This document shows, one piece after another, positions 15,015 to 24,352 of a stretch of DNA of 37,673 nt. Both the position numbers and the translations under genes were made by a program. The DNA is from Bacillota bacterium (GTDB taxonomy: Bacteria > Bacillota > Clostridia > Tissierellales > MES13): NCBI GenBank assembly GCA_009711765.1, contig VEND01000157.1:1-37673 (forward strand), in the 5' to 3' direction. Numbering within the stretch: the stretch's first letter is position 1; the number at the start of each line of letters is the position of its first letter. The notes beneath the pieces are model-generated. The model saw nothing but the letters and a program-made list of their open reading frames with translations, ran no database searches and was not told where the DNA came from.

Positions 15015-16715
15015 TTACATTTTTTCTGGAGCTTCTACTCCTATTAAATAAAGACCTGTCTTTAATACAATTTTTGCACTTTTAACAAGTAATAATCTCG
15101 CCTTTTTAAGTTCATTATCATCAACTAATATAGGACACTCATGATAGAACTTGTTAAATGCTTGAGCAATATCAACAATATGTCTTGTTATAATTGACGG
15201 TTCATTCTTTTCCATAGCTGCTATAACTATATTAGGGAAATTATCTAATAATCTTACCAAATTAATTGCTTCTTCATTTGTTAAAAGAGAATAGTCTACA
15301 TTCTCATCAACTTCAATTCCCGCTTTAGATAAAACACTATTAGCTCTAGCATGGGTATATTGAACATATGGACCTGTTTCTCCTTCAAATGTTAATGCTC
15401 TATCCCAAGAAAATACGTAGTCTTTGATCCTGCTATTAGATAGTTCTTGAAATACAACAGCTCCTATTCCAATTTGTTCAGCTATTTTATCCTTATTTTC
15501 TAAATTAGGGTTCTTAGAACCAATTATTTCTTTTGTTTTTTCCACTGCCTTAGTTAGAACATCCTCAAGAAAGACTACTCTTCCCTTTCTAGTAGACATT
15601 GTTCCTTCTCCAAGACTAACCATTCCAAAGGGTACATGTATACAGTCTTCTGACCATCCATAACCCATAAGGTCTAAAATCTTTTTAAGTTGCTTAAAAT
15701 GTAAATTCTGCTGAGAACCTACTACATATATATTTTTATAAAAATCATATGTTTCTTTTCTGTATTTTGCAGCTGCAATATCCCTTGTTAAGTATAATGT
15801 TGAGCCATCCTTTTTCTTTATTAATGCTGGTGGCATATCATACTTTTCTAAATCTACTATCTTAGCATCCTGGGAATCAGTTAATATTCCTTCCTTTTCC
15901 ATTAAATCTACTATTTCTGGCATCTTATCTGAATAAAAGCTTTCCCCTGCTAAAGAATCAAATTTTATATTTAGCATATCATATACTCTATTAAATTCTT
16001 TTAAACTTACATCCCTCATCCATTGCCATAATTCTTTTGCTTCTTCATTATTGTTTTCTAACTTATAAAACCATTCACGAGCTTTATCTTCAAGTTCAGG
16101 GTTTTCTTCTGCTTCTTCATGGAATTTAATATATAATTTTAATAATTCTGGTATAGGATTGCCTTCTATAACTTTTCTATCTCCCCACTTTTTAAAAGCT
16201 ACTATCAATTTACCAAATTGAGTTCCATAGTCTCCTAAATGATTAATAGCTAGAGCATTAAAACCTAAATAATCATATATTCTATATAAAGAATGTCCTA
16301 TAACTGTTGTTCTAATATGTCCTATATGGAAAGGTTTAGCTATATTAGGTGAAGAAAATTCTACTATAACATTTCTATCTTTTCCTACGTTTGTAGCACC
16401 ATATTTATTATCTTTACTATTTACTTCCTTTAGTACTGATTCTACTAATACTATTCTATTTATAAAAAAGTTTAAATACGGGCCTTCGTTTTCTATCTTT
16501 TGAAAATATTTGTTATCACCTATTTTATTAACTAATTCTTCTGCTATCATATTTGGTGCTTTTCTAAATATTTTTGCTAATCGAAAACATGGTATAGCAT
16601 AATCTCCCATATCATAATTTGGTGGTACTTCTATAAGATCTTTAATTTCATTTTTATCTAATTCTTTTACATTCTCACTTACTAACTCTATAACCTTTTG
16701 TTTAAAATCTATCAT
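15015..16715 (-). CDS. argS: Arginyl-tRNA synthetase
   Basis: Class I synthetase charging tRNA-Arg. The 566-residue protein has the N-terminal ArgRS additional domain (about 1-100), the HIGH-type motif in SSPNIAKPFHIGHIRTT, the arginine-site region NHLGDYGTQFGKL, the KMSKS-like block GTMSTRKGRVVF, and a C-terminal DALR anticodon-binding domain with YVQYTHARANSVL. This length is usual for the shorter Firmicutes form. It is transcribed alone behind a T-box leader whose specifier codon is AGA (Arg), so expression should rise when tRNA-Arg is uncharged. Confidence 0.97.
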   Translation of the reverse strand: MIDFKQKVIELVSENVKELDKNEIKDLIEVPPNYDMGDYAIPCFRLAKIFRKAPNMIAEELVNKIGDNKYFQKIENEGPYLNFFINRIVLVESVLKEVNSKDNKYGATNVGKDRNVIVEFSSPNIAKPFHIGHIRTTVIGHSLYRIYDYLGFNALAINHLGDYGTQFGKLIVAFKKWGDRKVIEGNPIPELLKLYIKFHEEAEENPELEDKAREWFYKLENNNEEAKELWQWMRDVSLKEFNRVYDMLNIKFDSLAGESFYSDKMPEIVDLMEKEGILTDSQDAKIVDLEKYDMPPALIKKKDGSTLYLTRDIAAAKYRKETYDFYKNIYVVGSQQNLHFKQLKKILDLMGYGWSEDCIHVPFGMVSLGEGTMSTRKGRVVFLEDVLTKAVEKTKEIIGSKNPNLENKDKIAEQIGIGAVVFQELSNSRIKDYVFSWDRALTFEGETGPYVQYTHARANSVLSKAGIEVDENVDYSLLTNEEAINLVRLLDNFPNIVIAAMEKNEPSIITRHIVDIAQAFNKFYHECPILVDDNELKKARLLLVKSAKIVLKTGLYLIGVEAPEKM

Positions 16716-16749
16716 TTTTTTACCTCCTTAAATTTTTATGTAGTATAAA

Positions 16750-16975
16750 TAAAAAAACTCGCCTCTAATAGAGACGAGTTATACCCGTGTTACCACTCTT
16801 TTTGATACTACTGTATCCACTTAAACCCTTAACGCGGGATACGACTTATCCTACTTATTTCAGATAGTTTCTCTGGGGTTCTTTTCAAATATACTTAAGT
16901 TTCAGGCTCTCACCTTCCCTGAATCGCTTTTAACTATATATATATTTTACTCTCCCCTTCACCGAATTTAACAGT
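16750..16975 (-). promoter_or_regulatory. T-box riboswitch, arginine (argS leader)
   Basis: This leader fills the 307-base gap between argS and the FMN oxidoreductase gene. Stem I carries the AGAGTA S-turn side and, opposite, GAAA-AGA-ACCCC, giving specifier codon AGA at 16882-16880 (Arg). The T-box motif GAGTGGTAACACGGG is near 16798-16784; its TGGT would pair with an ACCA tRNA end. The terminator hairpin AACTCGTCTC/GAGGCGAGTT (16780-16756) ends in a T run. Uncharged tRNA-Arg should stabilise the antiterminator and switch argS on. Confidence 0.9.
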
Positions 16976-16987
16976 TCAATTTACTGG

Positions 16988-17016
16988 ATTATATCATATA
17001 ATCTTTGTTATTTCAA
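16988..17016 (-). promoter_or_regulatory. Promoter of the argS T-box transcript
   Basis: Minus strand -35 TTGAAA (17016-17011), 17-base spacer, -10 TATAAT (16993-16988). It begins only seven bases after the stop of the oxidoreductase gene, and no terminator separates them, so some read-through into the leader is possible. Confidence 0.87.
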
Positions 17017-17022
17017 GTGTTT

Positions 17023-18036
17023 TTATTCAAAAGTTACTTTAGATTTATCAATAGAATCTATATCTTTACAGCCTGTTAAAATCATTGCTTTTAATAGTTC
17101 TTTTCTCATTTTATCTAAGGTTACTTTTACTCCCTCTGAGTAGCCTCCATATGCTCCTATAATTACTGGTCTTCCTATTAATACTCCATCTACTCCTAGA
17201 GCTAATAATTTAAATACATCTACTCCTGAACGTATGCCACCATCAGCTAGGATTGTTATTTTTCCTTTAACCTTATCTACTATTTCTGGTACTACCTTTG
17301 CTACACCAGGTGTATGGTCTAGTACTCTTCCTCCATGGTTTGTTATTACTATAGCTTTAGCTCCTACCTCAACTGCCATTTCAGCCTCTTTAGGTGTCAT
17401 TACTCCCTTAATAATAAAAGGAATATCTGTCTTACTAATAATTTCTTTTAAATCTTCTTTTGTTTTTGGTCCGACAGGTTGTCCCTTTAATGCCATAGTT
17501 ATTAGACCTGCACCGTCAATATCTACTCCTATAGCTAAAGGATTAACCTTTTCAGCCATCTTAATTCTTTTTATAATTTCTTCATTTTCCCTTGGCTTTA
17601 TAAAAGGTATCCCCTTAGCATTTTTAATTTTCTCAAGGCCAACTTTATACATAGAAGGATCTGCAGTATCCCCAGTCATTGCTATTGTTCCAGCTAAAGT
17701 ACTTCCCTCAATAACAGAATCAACATATTCTTCTTCCGTAAGATATCCTCCCATATTAAAACTACTTCCCGTTACTGGCGCAGCCATAATAGGCATATCT
17801 AATTTATTGTTAAATAAATTCACAGACGTATCTGGATCTTTACAATCATGAATAGTATTTAATAAAAGATTAATCTTTTTTAATTCCTCAACATTATTCT
17901 TAAATGAACTAGCAGTCAAAGCTCCTCCCATTCCAGGAACTTCACCTCTACAGGCTACCCCATTACATATAGGACATACCCTGCAATATCCTTTCATTCT
18001 TTCTCTGGCATTATCTCTTATCTCTTTTATGTCCAT
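17023..18036 (-). CDS. FMN-dependent alpha-hydroxy-acid oxidising protein with an N-terminal cysteine cluster
   Basis: A 337-residue member of the LldD/glycolate-oxidase family of FMN TIM-barrels, which oxidise 2-hydroxy acids such as lactate. FMN and active-site blocks are present: AAPVTGSSFNMGG, PFIIKGVMTPKEAE, ITNHGGRVLDHTPG (catalytic His) and LADGGIRSGVDVFKLLALGVDGVLIGRP. Unusually, the N terminus has CX2CX2CX4C (Cys18, Cys21, Cys24, Cys29), compatible with a metal or Fe-S site. I chose ATG at 18036, five bases after AGGAGGG; the ATG at 18054 lies before that site. The substrate is unknown. It is last in the mutS2 gene run. Confidence 0.85.
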   Translation of the reverse strand: MDIKEIRDNARERMKGYCRVCPICNGVACRGEVPGMGGALTASSFKNNVEELKKINLLLNTIHDCKDPDTSVNLFNNKLDMPIMAAPVTGSSFNMGGYLTEEEYVDSVIEGSTLAGTIAMTGDTADPSMYKVGLEKIKNAKGIPFIKPRENEEIIKRIKMAEKVNPLAIGVDIDGAGLITMALKGQPVGPKTKEDLKEIISKTDIPFIIKGVMTPKEAEMAVEVGAKAIVITNHGGRVLDHTPGVAKVVPEIVDKVKGKITILADGGIRSGVDVFKLLALGVDGVLIGRPVIIGAYGGYSEGVKVTLDKMRKELLKAMILTGCKDIDSIDKSKVTFE

Positions 18037-18107
18037 CAAAACCCTCCTAATCATTAGTATTTAATATTTTATCATATATTTAATATCTTTAAGTTTGTAA
18101 ATATTTA

Positions 18108-18293
18108 CTACTCTAATAGGGACTCTTTTATATGTCCCTTTAGTTTATCTAATGAAAGTCTTTTTAAAATCGTCCAATTAAGGCAATTATCACAATAACC
18201 AAGAACATATACACTTCCATTTTTTATATTTATTTTTCTTCTATCTTCCCTATCCTTTATTTTAAAACCACACAAGTTACATCTCCACTTCAT
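18108..18293 (-). CDS. Small zinc-ribbon-like protein
   Basis: A 61-residue protein with two CX2C pairs (Cys5/Cys8 and Cys34/Cys37) spaced like a zinc ribbon or rubredoxin-type fold, and a helical C-terminal tail. It is basic in the first half and has no membrane span. The ribosome-binding site GAGGAAG is well placed. It lies 17 bases after the GerMN lipoprotein gene in the same direction, so it is probably co-transcribed. The function is unknown; small ribbons of this kind often bind nucleic acid or act as adaptors. Confidence 0.7.
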   Translation of the reverse strand: MKWRCNLCGFKIKDREDRRKINIKNGSVYVLGYCDNCLNWTILKRLSLDKLKGHIKESLLE

Positions 18294-18310
18294 TTACATC
18301 TTCCTCTTTA

Positions 18311-18913
18311 TTATTTATCTAAAAAATAGTCTCCACTAAATTCAAAAGCCTTGTCCATATCTAAACCATTAATTGAATTAATTTTTTTATCATCTACTTT
18401 AAAAACTACACTTTCTATATCTTCAAAGAAAGTTAATGTGTTTACTATAGCAGCTATAGATGCTTTTGTATAATTTTTATTATCTTTCATATTTTCAACA
18501 AATTCACTACTGAAATTTACAAAAGCCTTACTATCTTTAATATCTAAACCTAATAGTTTAGTTCCTTTAGGTACTGGGGATACAAGATTTTTAAACCCTT
18601 TAAAATCTACTAAATGCTTTAATGCTACTTTTTTTATGTTACTATTTTCTAATTTTGAATCGTCAGAATTAATATCAAATTTTTCAGTCATAATGAAAGG
18701 TTCTGTTTCATTTATTAAATATAATGCATATGATAATTCTTTAACTTCTTCTTTTTCTTTAGTTTCATCGGTTGTTTGTTTATTATCCTTATCTGTATTT
18801 TCTTTAGTTACAGTCTCATCGTCCTTAGGTTTTTCATTTGTTTCATCAGAACATGACACAGTAACAGTGAACACTAAACTTAAGACTACTAAAAATGTAA
18901 TTATTTTTTTCAT
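18311..18913 (-). CDS. GerMN-domain lipoprotein
   Basis: A 200-residue protein starting at ATG 18913 (AAAGGGG upstream). Residues 1-21 are a signal peptide ending VTVSC, a lipobox-like site with the atypical residue Thr at -3; an Asp/Glu/Lys/Thr-rich linker follows to about 60. The C-terminal domain (about 70-195, with VPKGTKLLGLDIKDSKAFVNFSSEF) is a GerMN domain, known from the germination and sporulation protein GerM and from other envelope lipoproteins. It is likely anchored on the outer face of the membrane. It fits a spore-forming or formerly spore-forming Clostridia member. The neighbouring DUF523 gene is 16 bases upstream. Confidence 0.82.
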   Translation of the reverse strand: MKKIITFLVVLSLVFTVTVSCSDETNEKPKDDETVTKENTDKDNKQTTDETKEKEEVKELSYALYLINETEPFIMTEKFDINSDDSKLENSNIKKVALKHLVDFKGFKNLVSPVPKGTKLLGLDIKDSKAFVNFSSEFVENMKDNKNYTKASIAAIVNTLTFFEDIESVVFKVDDKKINSINGLDMDKAFEFSGDYFLDK

Positions 18914-18929
18914 ATTTATTCCCCTTTCT

Positions 18930-19367
18930 TTATATAAACGGTTGATTTTTTTCATTATATACTCTTATTCCATTATTTATAAGCTTTTCAGCAGTAATAC
19001 CATTTCCCTTTACTAAATTATTATTAAATGTTCCATCATAAATATAGCCTAAGCCACAGGATGGACTATTTGATTTTAAAATAGCAAAATCTGCTTTAAT
19101 AGCCTTAGCTATCTTTAAAGTTTCATCTGCACCTTTTAAAAACTCTTCAGTTACATCTTTTCCTCTTTCAGTAACCACTTTTTTATCCTTTTCTCTAAAT
19201 TTAATAATTTCACATTTATCCCTAGGTGTTGTTAATCCACCTAATTGCTCTGGACATACTAATATGGCCTTTCCTTGTTGTACTAAATCATAAATCTTTT
19301 TATTAAAATTATTACCACCATTGTATTTACAATTTGTTCCAACTAAACATGCGCTTACTATAAACAT
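18930..19367 (-). CDS. DUF523 family protein
   Basis: A 145-residue protein of the DUF523 (YbbK-like) family. Hallmarks are the N-terminal SACLVGTNCKYNGGNN with two cysteines, CPEQLGGLTTPRDKCEI, and a C-terminal LKSNSPSCGLGYIYDGTF with another conserved cysteine. The cysteines suggest a metal or redox site, but no activity is established for the family. It begins 10 bases after mutS2 and is followed by the GerMN gene at 16 bases, forming a tight operon. No signal peptide; cytoplasmic. Confidence 0.9.
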   Translation of the reverse strand: MFIVSACLVGTNCKYNGGNNFNKKIYDLVQQGKAILVCPEQLGGLTTPRDKCEIIKFREKDKKVVTERGKDVTEEFLKGADETLKIAKAIKADFAILKSNSPSCGLGYIYDGTFNNNLVKGNGITAEKLINNGIRVYNEKNQPFI

Positions 19368-19377
19368 CTTAATTACC

Positions 19378-21756
19378 TCACTTTAAATTTACTATAGTTA
19401 CTCCTGTTCCACCTTCTCCAAATTCTCCTAATCTAAAACTCTTAACATGTCTATGACTTTTTAATAATTGTTTAATTCCCTGTCTTAATACTCCAGTACC
19501 TTTTCCATGTATTATTGTTACCTCATTTAATCCAGCAATATAAACATCATCTAAATATTTATCAACTTCCATAATCGCCTCTTCTAAATTTTTACCCCTT
19601 AAATCTAATTCAGTTTTAATTGAAGTTGATTTAGATCTAATAATTCCTTTAGTTGCTTGCTGTGATTTTGATTCACTCTCATCCTTAGCTCTCTTTAAAT
19701 TTTCAACATTCACATTTATTTTCATAATACCAGCTTGAACTGTTAAATTGCCATCCCCATCTGGCTCTGTTAGAACTGATCCTGTCTGGTCTAAATTAAG
19801 AATTTTAACAGTATCCCCTTTTTTAAGGTTTTTAGGTGGTTTAGTATTTTTAGATGATAATATATCTTCAGTTAAACTATCATCTACATTATCTAATTCT
19901 GATTTTAATTTATCCTTAGCGTTTTGAATCTTTTTATTTCGTTCCTTTTTCATCTCTGTAGACATGTTTCTTAATTCTTTTATTATTATATTTGCTTCTT
20001 CTTTTGCATTTTCTAATATGCTTCTTGCCTCTTCTTTTGCTTGTCTTAAAGTATTTTTCTTCATATTATTTATCTTTTGCTTTTTCTCTGTTAATTCTTT
20101 CTTTAATTGCTTAACCTCTGATTTTAATTTTTCTGACTCTTCTCTATTTTCTTCACTAATTTTTCTATCCTTTTCAATTTGAGCTAATACATCTTCAAAT
20201 TCTATATTTTCTTTAGATAAAAATCTAGTTGCGCTATTTATAATAAATTCTTGCAATCCTAACCTTTTTGATATTTCAAATGCATTAGATTTTCCTGGAA
20301 TACCTATTAATAATCTATAAGTTGGACTTAACGTTTCAACATCAAATTCAACTGATGCATTCTCTACCCCTTCATTAGTCACTGCATAAATCTTAAGTTC
20401 GCTATAATGGGTTGTTGCAAGTGTTCTTATTCCTTTATTATATAAGTGATCTAGAATTGCCATTGCAAGGGCAGCTCCTTCAGTTGGATCTGTCCCTGCA
20501 CCAAGCTCATCAAATAATACTAAACTATTTTTATTTATTGATTTTAAAATATCCACTATATTTGTCATATGGGATGAAAAAGTACTTAGACTTTGTTCTA
20601 TACTTTGCTCATCTCCAATATCTGCAAATACACTATCAAATACAGCTATTTGACTTCCTTGATTTGCTGGTATATGAAGTCCTGATTGAGCCATAAGTGT
20701 TAATAAACCAACGGTTTTTAATGTTACTGTTTTACCTCCAGTATTTGGTCCTGTTATAACTAAAGATGTAAAGTCCTTACCTAAATAAATATCAATAGGT
20801 ACAACCTCATTTGCTTCTATTAAAGGATGTCTTCCTTGTTTTATATTAATATAGCCATCATTATTTAAAATTGGTTTTATTGCTTTCATATCTAAAGCAA
20901 ATTTACCCTTTGCAAATGTAAAATCTAATTTTGATAATATCTTTTGATTATTTTTTATATCTTCACTTATTTTATTAACTTTTTCTGTAAGTACAGCTAA
21001 TATTCGTTCTATTTCATTTTTTTCTTCTGATTTAAGTTCTCTAAGTTGATTATTTAATTCAACAACAGCTACTGGTTCAATAAATATTGTAGCACCACTT
21101 GAGGATTGATCATGTACAATACCAGGTATTTGAGCTTTATGTTCCATCTTTACAGGAACAACGTATCTATCTCCCCTTATTGTAATAATACTTTCTTGAA
21201 GATATTTTTGTTTGGATGATGAATTAATAATTGAATTTAATTTATTTCTAATAGATGCATGTTTATTTTGTTTTTGACGTCTTATATCCTTTAATTTAGG
21301 ACTTGCATCATCAGATATTTCTTCTTCACTAATAATAGCTTTTTCTATATCTTTTTCAATATTCTTATGGATATTTAGATTATAAAACATATTTTCTAAA
21401 AGAGGATACTTTGTATCTTTATCCTCTTTATCATGCTTTAAATAATTTCTAAGATTTCTAGCTGCCCTTAATGTATCTGCAATTTTCAGTAAACCCTTCG
21501 GGGTAAGTGACGCCCCTAAATTAGCCCTTTTAATGTCCTTAGAAACATCATGTATTCCACCTAAAGGAGGATTTCCTCTTTTTATCATAATCGTTAAGGC
21601 TTCCTCTGTTTCTAATTGTGCATTTTCAATTTCATCCTTTTTTATATTTGGAGTTAATTCATTTATTAACTCCTTTCCTAAACTTGATTCGGCTTTTTCT
21701 TTTAACATACCTAATATTTTTTTATACTCTAAAACCTTTAAAGTTTTTTCCCTCAT
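19378..21756 (-). CDS. mutS2: MutS2, Smr-domain ATPase/endonuclease
   Basis: A 792-residue MutS2. In Bacillus and other Firmicutes it acts on collided ribosomes and branched DNA rather than classic mismatch repair. It lacks the MutS N-terminal mismatch domain. It has a core and clamp region (about 1-300), the ABC ATPase with Walker A GPNTGGKT (about 333-340) and Walker B LVLFDELGAGTDPTEGAA, a long charged coiled coil (about 520-630), a KOW-like beta domain, and a C-terminal Smr domain with LDLRGKNLEEA and IIHGKGTGVLRQGI. It sits 25 bases after the U32 gene and has AGAGGTG upstream of its start. Confidence 0.96.
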   Translation of the reverse strand: MREKTLKVLEYKKILGMLKEKAESSLGKELINELTPNIKKDEIENAQLETEEALTIMIKRGNPPLGGIHDVSKDIKRANLGASLTPKGLLKIADTLRAARNLRNYLKHDKEDKDTKYPLLENMFYNLNIHKNIEKDIEKAIISEEEISDDASPKLKDIRRQKQNKHASIRNKLNSIINSSSKQKYLQESIITIRGDRYVVPVKMEHKAQIPGIVHDQSSSGATIFIEPVAVVELNNQLRELKSEEKNEIERILAVLTEKVNKISEDIKNNQKILSKLDFTFAKGKFALDMKAIKPILNNDGYINIKQGRHPLIEANEVVPIDIYLGKDFTSLVITGPNTGGKTVTLKTVGLLTLMAQSGLHIPANQGSQIAVFDSVFADIGDEQSIEQSLSTFSSHMTNIVDILKSINKNSLVLFDELGAGTDPTEGAALAMAILDHLYNKGIRTLATTHYSELKIYAVTNEGVENASVEFDVETLSPTYRLLIGIPGKSNAFEISKRLGLQEFIINSATRFLSKENIEFEDVLAQIEKDRKISEENREESEKLKSEVKQLKKELTEKKQKINNMKKNTLRQAKEEARSILENAKEEANIIIKELRNMSTEMKKERNKKIQNAKDKLKSELDNVDDSLTEDILSSKNTKPPKNLKKGDTVKILNLDQTGSVLTEPDGDGNLTVQAGIMKINVNVENLKRAKDESESKSQQATKGIIRSKSTSIKTELDLRGKNLEEAIMEVDKYLDDVYIAGLNEVTIIHGKGTGVLRQGIKQLLKSHRHVKSFRLGEFGEGGTGVTIVNLK

Positions 21757-21781
21757 TATTTCACCTCTAATACATAATCTC

Positions 21782-24220
21782 TTATTTTACACCTCTAAAG
21801 TAGTGTCCCTTTGTAATACCTACTTTATTTTTAAAGTTTTCTACAAATTTTCTCACTTCATCACTTTCTATTCTATTTTTTGCATAATCATAATATATTC
21901 TTTGTATTTCATTAATTCCTTCTAATTCAGTTGAAAAATCAAGTCTAACATATTCAATATTATTATCATATATTTTATTAATTTCTTCAACTACTACTAA
22001 AGCTTGGCTATTATATATAGTTGTTATTTTATTTTTTCTAGTAAATTTAAATTTCATATCCATTCTATCCTTAAGTGCATATCCTGATTTAAATTTACAA
22101 GTATTACAATTATTATCACAACCATTATGGGGAGCTATCGGACAAAATTTAGTTACCATAACAGGTAAATATCCATAACCTATCACTTCATTAGATAATA
22201 ATGATTTTTTTGTTACTCTTTTTATTTGCTCTAAAGTTAGTTCTGGTGATAATGTTACACTACTAGCCTTTAATTTTTTTAATTGAGATATTGAAAGACT
22301 ATTAAATACATTAAGTCCAAAATCACAATGAATTTTAATATTAAAATTATCTTTAACATATTTTAAACTACCTATATTAGAAACACTTATACCTGTTAAA
22401 CCTAGCTTATCTAGCTTATCTAACTTGTCTAACTCATAAAAATCATTATCATCTATAATTCTATCTGTGGAATAATAAATCTCTTTTTCATATTCTTTTA
22501 ATTTTTTAATACATTCTTCTATTCCTTCATTGAAATTTAAATATACTCTATCAAGTCTTTTTATATCTAATTTATTAAATTGTTCTTTTGAATTTATTTT
22601 TATACTGATATTTCTTTTTGAGTCATCGTTATTCTTATTTATCTTCCCCTTTATGTTAATATCTTCTTTTCTTATGAGGCTACGTTCATTTTTATTTTCT
22701 CTAATTTCATCTAATTTTTTTAATGCATCTCTTCTTATTTCATTTAATACTTTACTAGGTATCATTACTCCATCTGATAGATTAACTTCTAAAGATTTTA
22801 AATAATAAGCTGTATTACCCATCTTTTTAATTTGTTTTATTACTTTATCCTTTTTTAGTGTAACTTTCCTACCCTTTTCTGCTAAAGCTTTACTTTCTAT
22901 ATCAACATAATTACCATCATCATCCCAAATATGAAACTTTATCTTCTTTCCTATCTCTATATTAATTGCTCCAGAAACTCCAATCCTTTTTTTATCTTCT
23001 AAAAAGGATTCTTTAGCCTTATCAAGTAATTGAACATCTGAAGTTTTATAAACCAAAGAACCAATTTTAGGTTTTATATTAGTTTCTACTAATACTTTTT
23101 TATTCCCAGATACATAATCCTTTTTATTGCCCTTTTCGTATAATTTTTTAACATATAATCCCTTATCTCTACCATTAATATCTGTAAATCTAATACCGTC
23201 ACCCTTTGTTAAGTTTTCACTTAATCTTATCTTTATACCTAATTTATTATTTCCTATTACTTCACCTATACATAATCCTCTATTATTAGGTTTATCTGTT
23301 GATAATAGGTTAGATAACTTTTCATTGAATAAAAATCCTTTTGTAAATCCTCTGTTAAATATCTGAGCTATTTCTCTTTTATCCTCTTTTGTAATATTAT
23401 CTGCAGAATATCCTAACAATCTATCTACTTCTTTTCTATATTTGCTAACAATAGTTGCTACATATTCAGCTCTTTTCATTCTACCTTCTATTTTTAATGA
23501 GGTTACACCTGATTTTATTATCTTATTTAAATAATCTATAGTATTTAAATCCTTTGGACTAAGTAAATACTGTTTTTCTATATCATCCACTATTTCATCA
23601 TCTTTTAAATCTATAAGTGAATATGGCATTCTACAAGGTTGAGCACATCTACCTCTGTTACCACTTCTTCCACCTATAATACTGCTTAATAAACATTGTC
23701 CTGAATAACTAAAGCAAAGTGCTCCATGGATAAAAATCTCTAATTCTAAACTAGTATTTTCACTTATATACTTAATCTCTTCTAATGATAATTCTCTAGC
23801 AAGAACTGCTCTTTTTACACCTAATTCTTCAAGTAATTTAACACCTTGTAGATTATTTACTGTCATTTGAGTACTTGCATGTATTTCAAAATCAGGTAAT
23901 GTTTCCTTTATTAATTTTACTAATCCTAAATCTTGAACTATTAAAGCATCTACATCTATATTATAAAGAAAAATTAAATAATCTAATATTTCATTAATTT
24001 CCATCTCATCTAGTAAAACATTAACAGTAACAAATACCTTAACATTTCTAATGTGACAATATTTTACCGCATCTTCTAAATCTTCGTTACTAAAATTAGC
24101 TGCACTTTGTCTAGCATTAAAAAATTTTCCTCCTAAATAAACAGCATCAGCACCGTTTTCTACTGCTGCCTTTAATGCTTCTTCATTACCTACGGGGGCT
24201 AAAAGTTCTATCTCATTCAT
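21782..24220 (-). CDS. U32-family peptidase/hydroxylase-like protein (with DUF3656-like region)
   Basis: An 812-residue member of the U32 family, first described as collagenase-like peptidases; characterised bacterial relatives (TrhP, RlhA) hydroxylate tRNA or 23S rRNA. The N-terminal TIM-barrel domain begins ELLAPVGNEEALKAAVENGADAVYLGG and contains the conserved FIHGALCFSYSGQCLLSS and GNRGRCAQPCRMPY blocks with cysteines that could hold an Fe-S cluster. A beta-rich DUF3656-like region spans about 330-500. The C-terminal part has a second cysteine set (FCPIAPHNGCDNNCNTC). RNA modification is more likely than proteolysis; this is inference. It leads the mutS2 operon. Confidence 0.9.
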   Translation of the reverse strand: MNEIELLAPVGNEEALKAAVENGADAVYLGGKFFNARQSAANFSNEDLEDAVKYCHIRNVKVFVTVNVLLDEMEINEILDYLIFLYNIDVDALIVQDLGLVKLIKETLPDFEIHASTQMTVNNLQGVKLLEELGVKRAVLARELSLEEIKYISENTSLELEIFIHGALCFSYSGQCLLSSIIGGRSGNRGRCAQPCRMPYSLIDLKDDEIVDDIEKQYLLSPKDLNTIDYLNKIIKSGVTSLKIEGRMKRAEYVATIVSKYRKEVDRLLGYSADNITKEDKREIAQIFNRGFTKGFLFNEKLSNLLSTDKPNNRGLCIGEVIGNNKLGIKIRLSENLTKGDGIRFTDINGRDKGLYVKKLYEKGNKKDYVSGNKKVLVETNIKPKIGSLVYKTSDVQLLDKAKESFLEDKKRIGVSGAINIEIGKKIKFHIWDDDGNYVDIESKALAEKGRKVTLKKDKVIKQIKKMGNTAYYLKSLEVNLSDGVMIPSKVLNEIRRDALKKLDEIRENKNERSLIRKEDINIKGKINKNNDDSKRNISIKINSKEQFNKLDIKRLDRVYLNFNEGIEECIKKLKEYEKEIYYSTDRIIDDNDFYELDKLDKLDKLGLTGISVSNIGSLKYVKDNFNIKIHCDFGLNVFNSLSISQLKKLKASSVTLSPELTLEQIKRVTKKSLLSNEVIGYGYLPVMVTKFCPIAPHNGCDNNCNTCKFKSGYALKDRMDMKFKFTRKNKITTIYNSQALVVVEEINKIYDNNIEYVRLDFSTELEGINEIQRIYYDYAKNRIESDEVRKFVENFKNKVGITKGHYFRGVK

Positions 24221-24265
24221 TTTATCATCTCCTGAATATTTCTTATTATTTTAGATTAAACAAAA

Positions 24266-24293
24266 AATGAAAGAGTATAATCTACTCTCCATT
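24266..24293 (-). terminator. Terminator after zapA
   Basis: Minus strand imperfect stem AATGGAGAGTA/TACTCTTTCATT with one bulge, followed by TTTTG. Confidence 0.65.
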
Positions 24294-24352
24294 TATTAAT
24301 CTTATTATATGGATATTTCTAATTATAATCAATTAAATTTCCCATAAGGTAA

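Noticed and set aside
17234-17851. A 205-codon plus-strand frame antisense to the FMN oxidoreductase gene
   Set aside because: It is the longest opposite-strand frame, but it lies wholly inside a well-supported gene, has no ribosome-binding site and its Ser/Ile/Pro-rich composition is typical of an antisense shadow.
21782-24220. Secreted collagenase role for the U32 protein
   Set aside because: There is no signal peptide, and characterised relatives with the same cysteine blocks modify RNA; the old peptidase name is not evidence of proteolysis.
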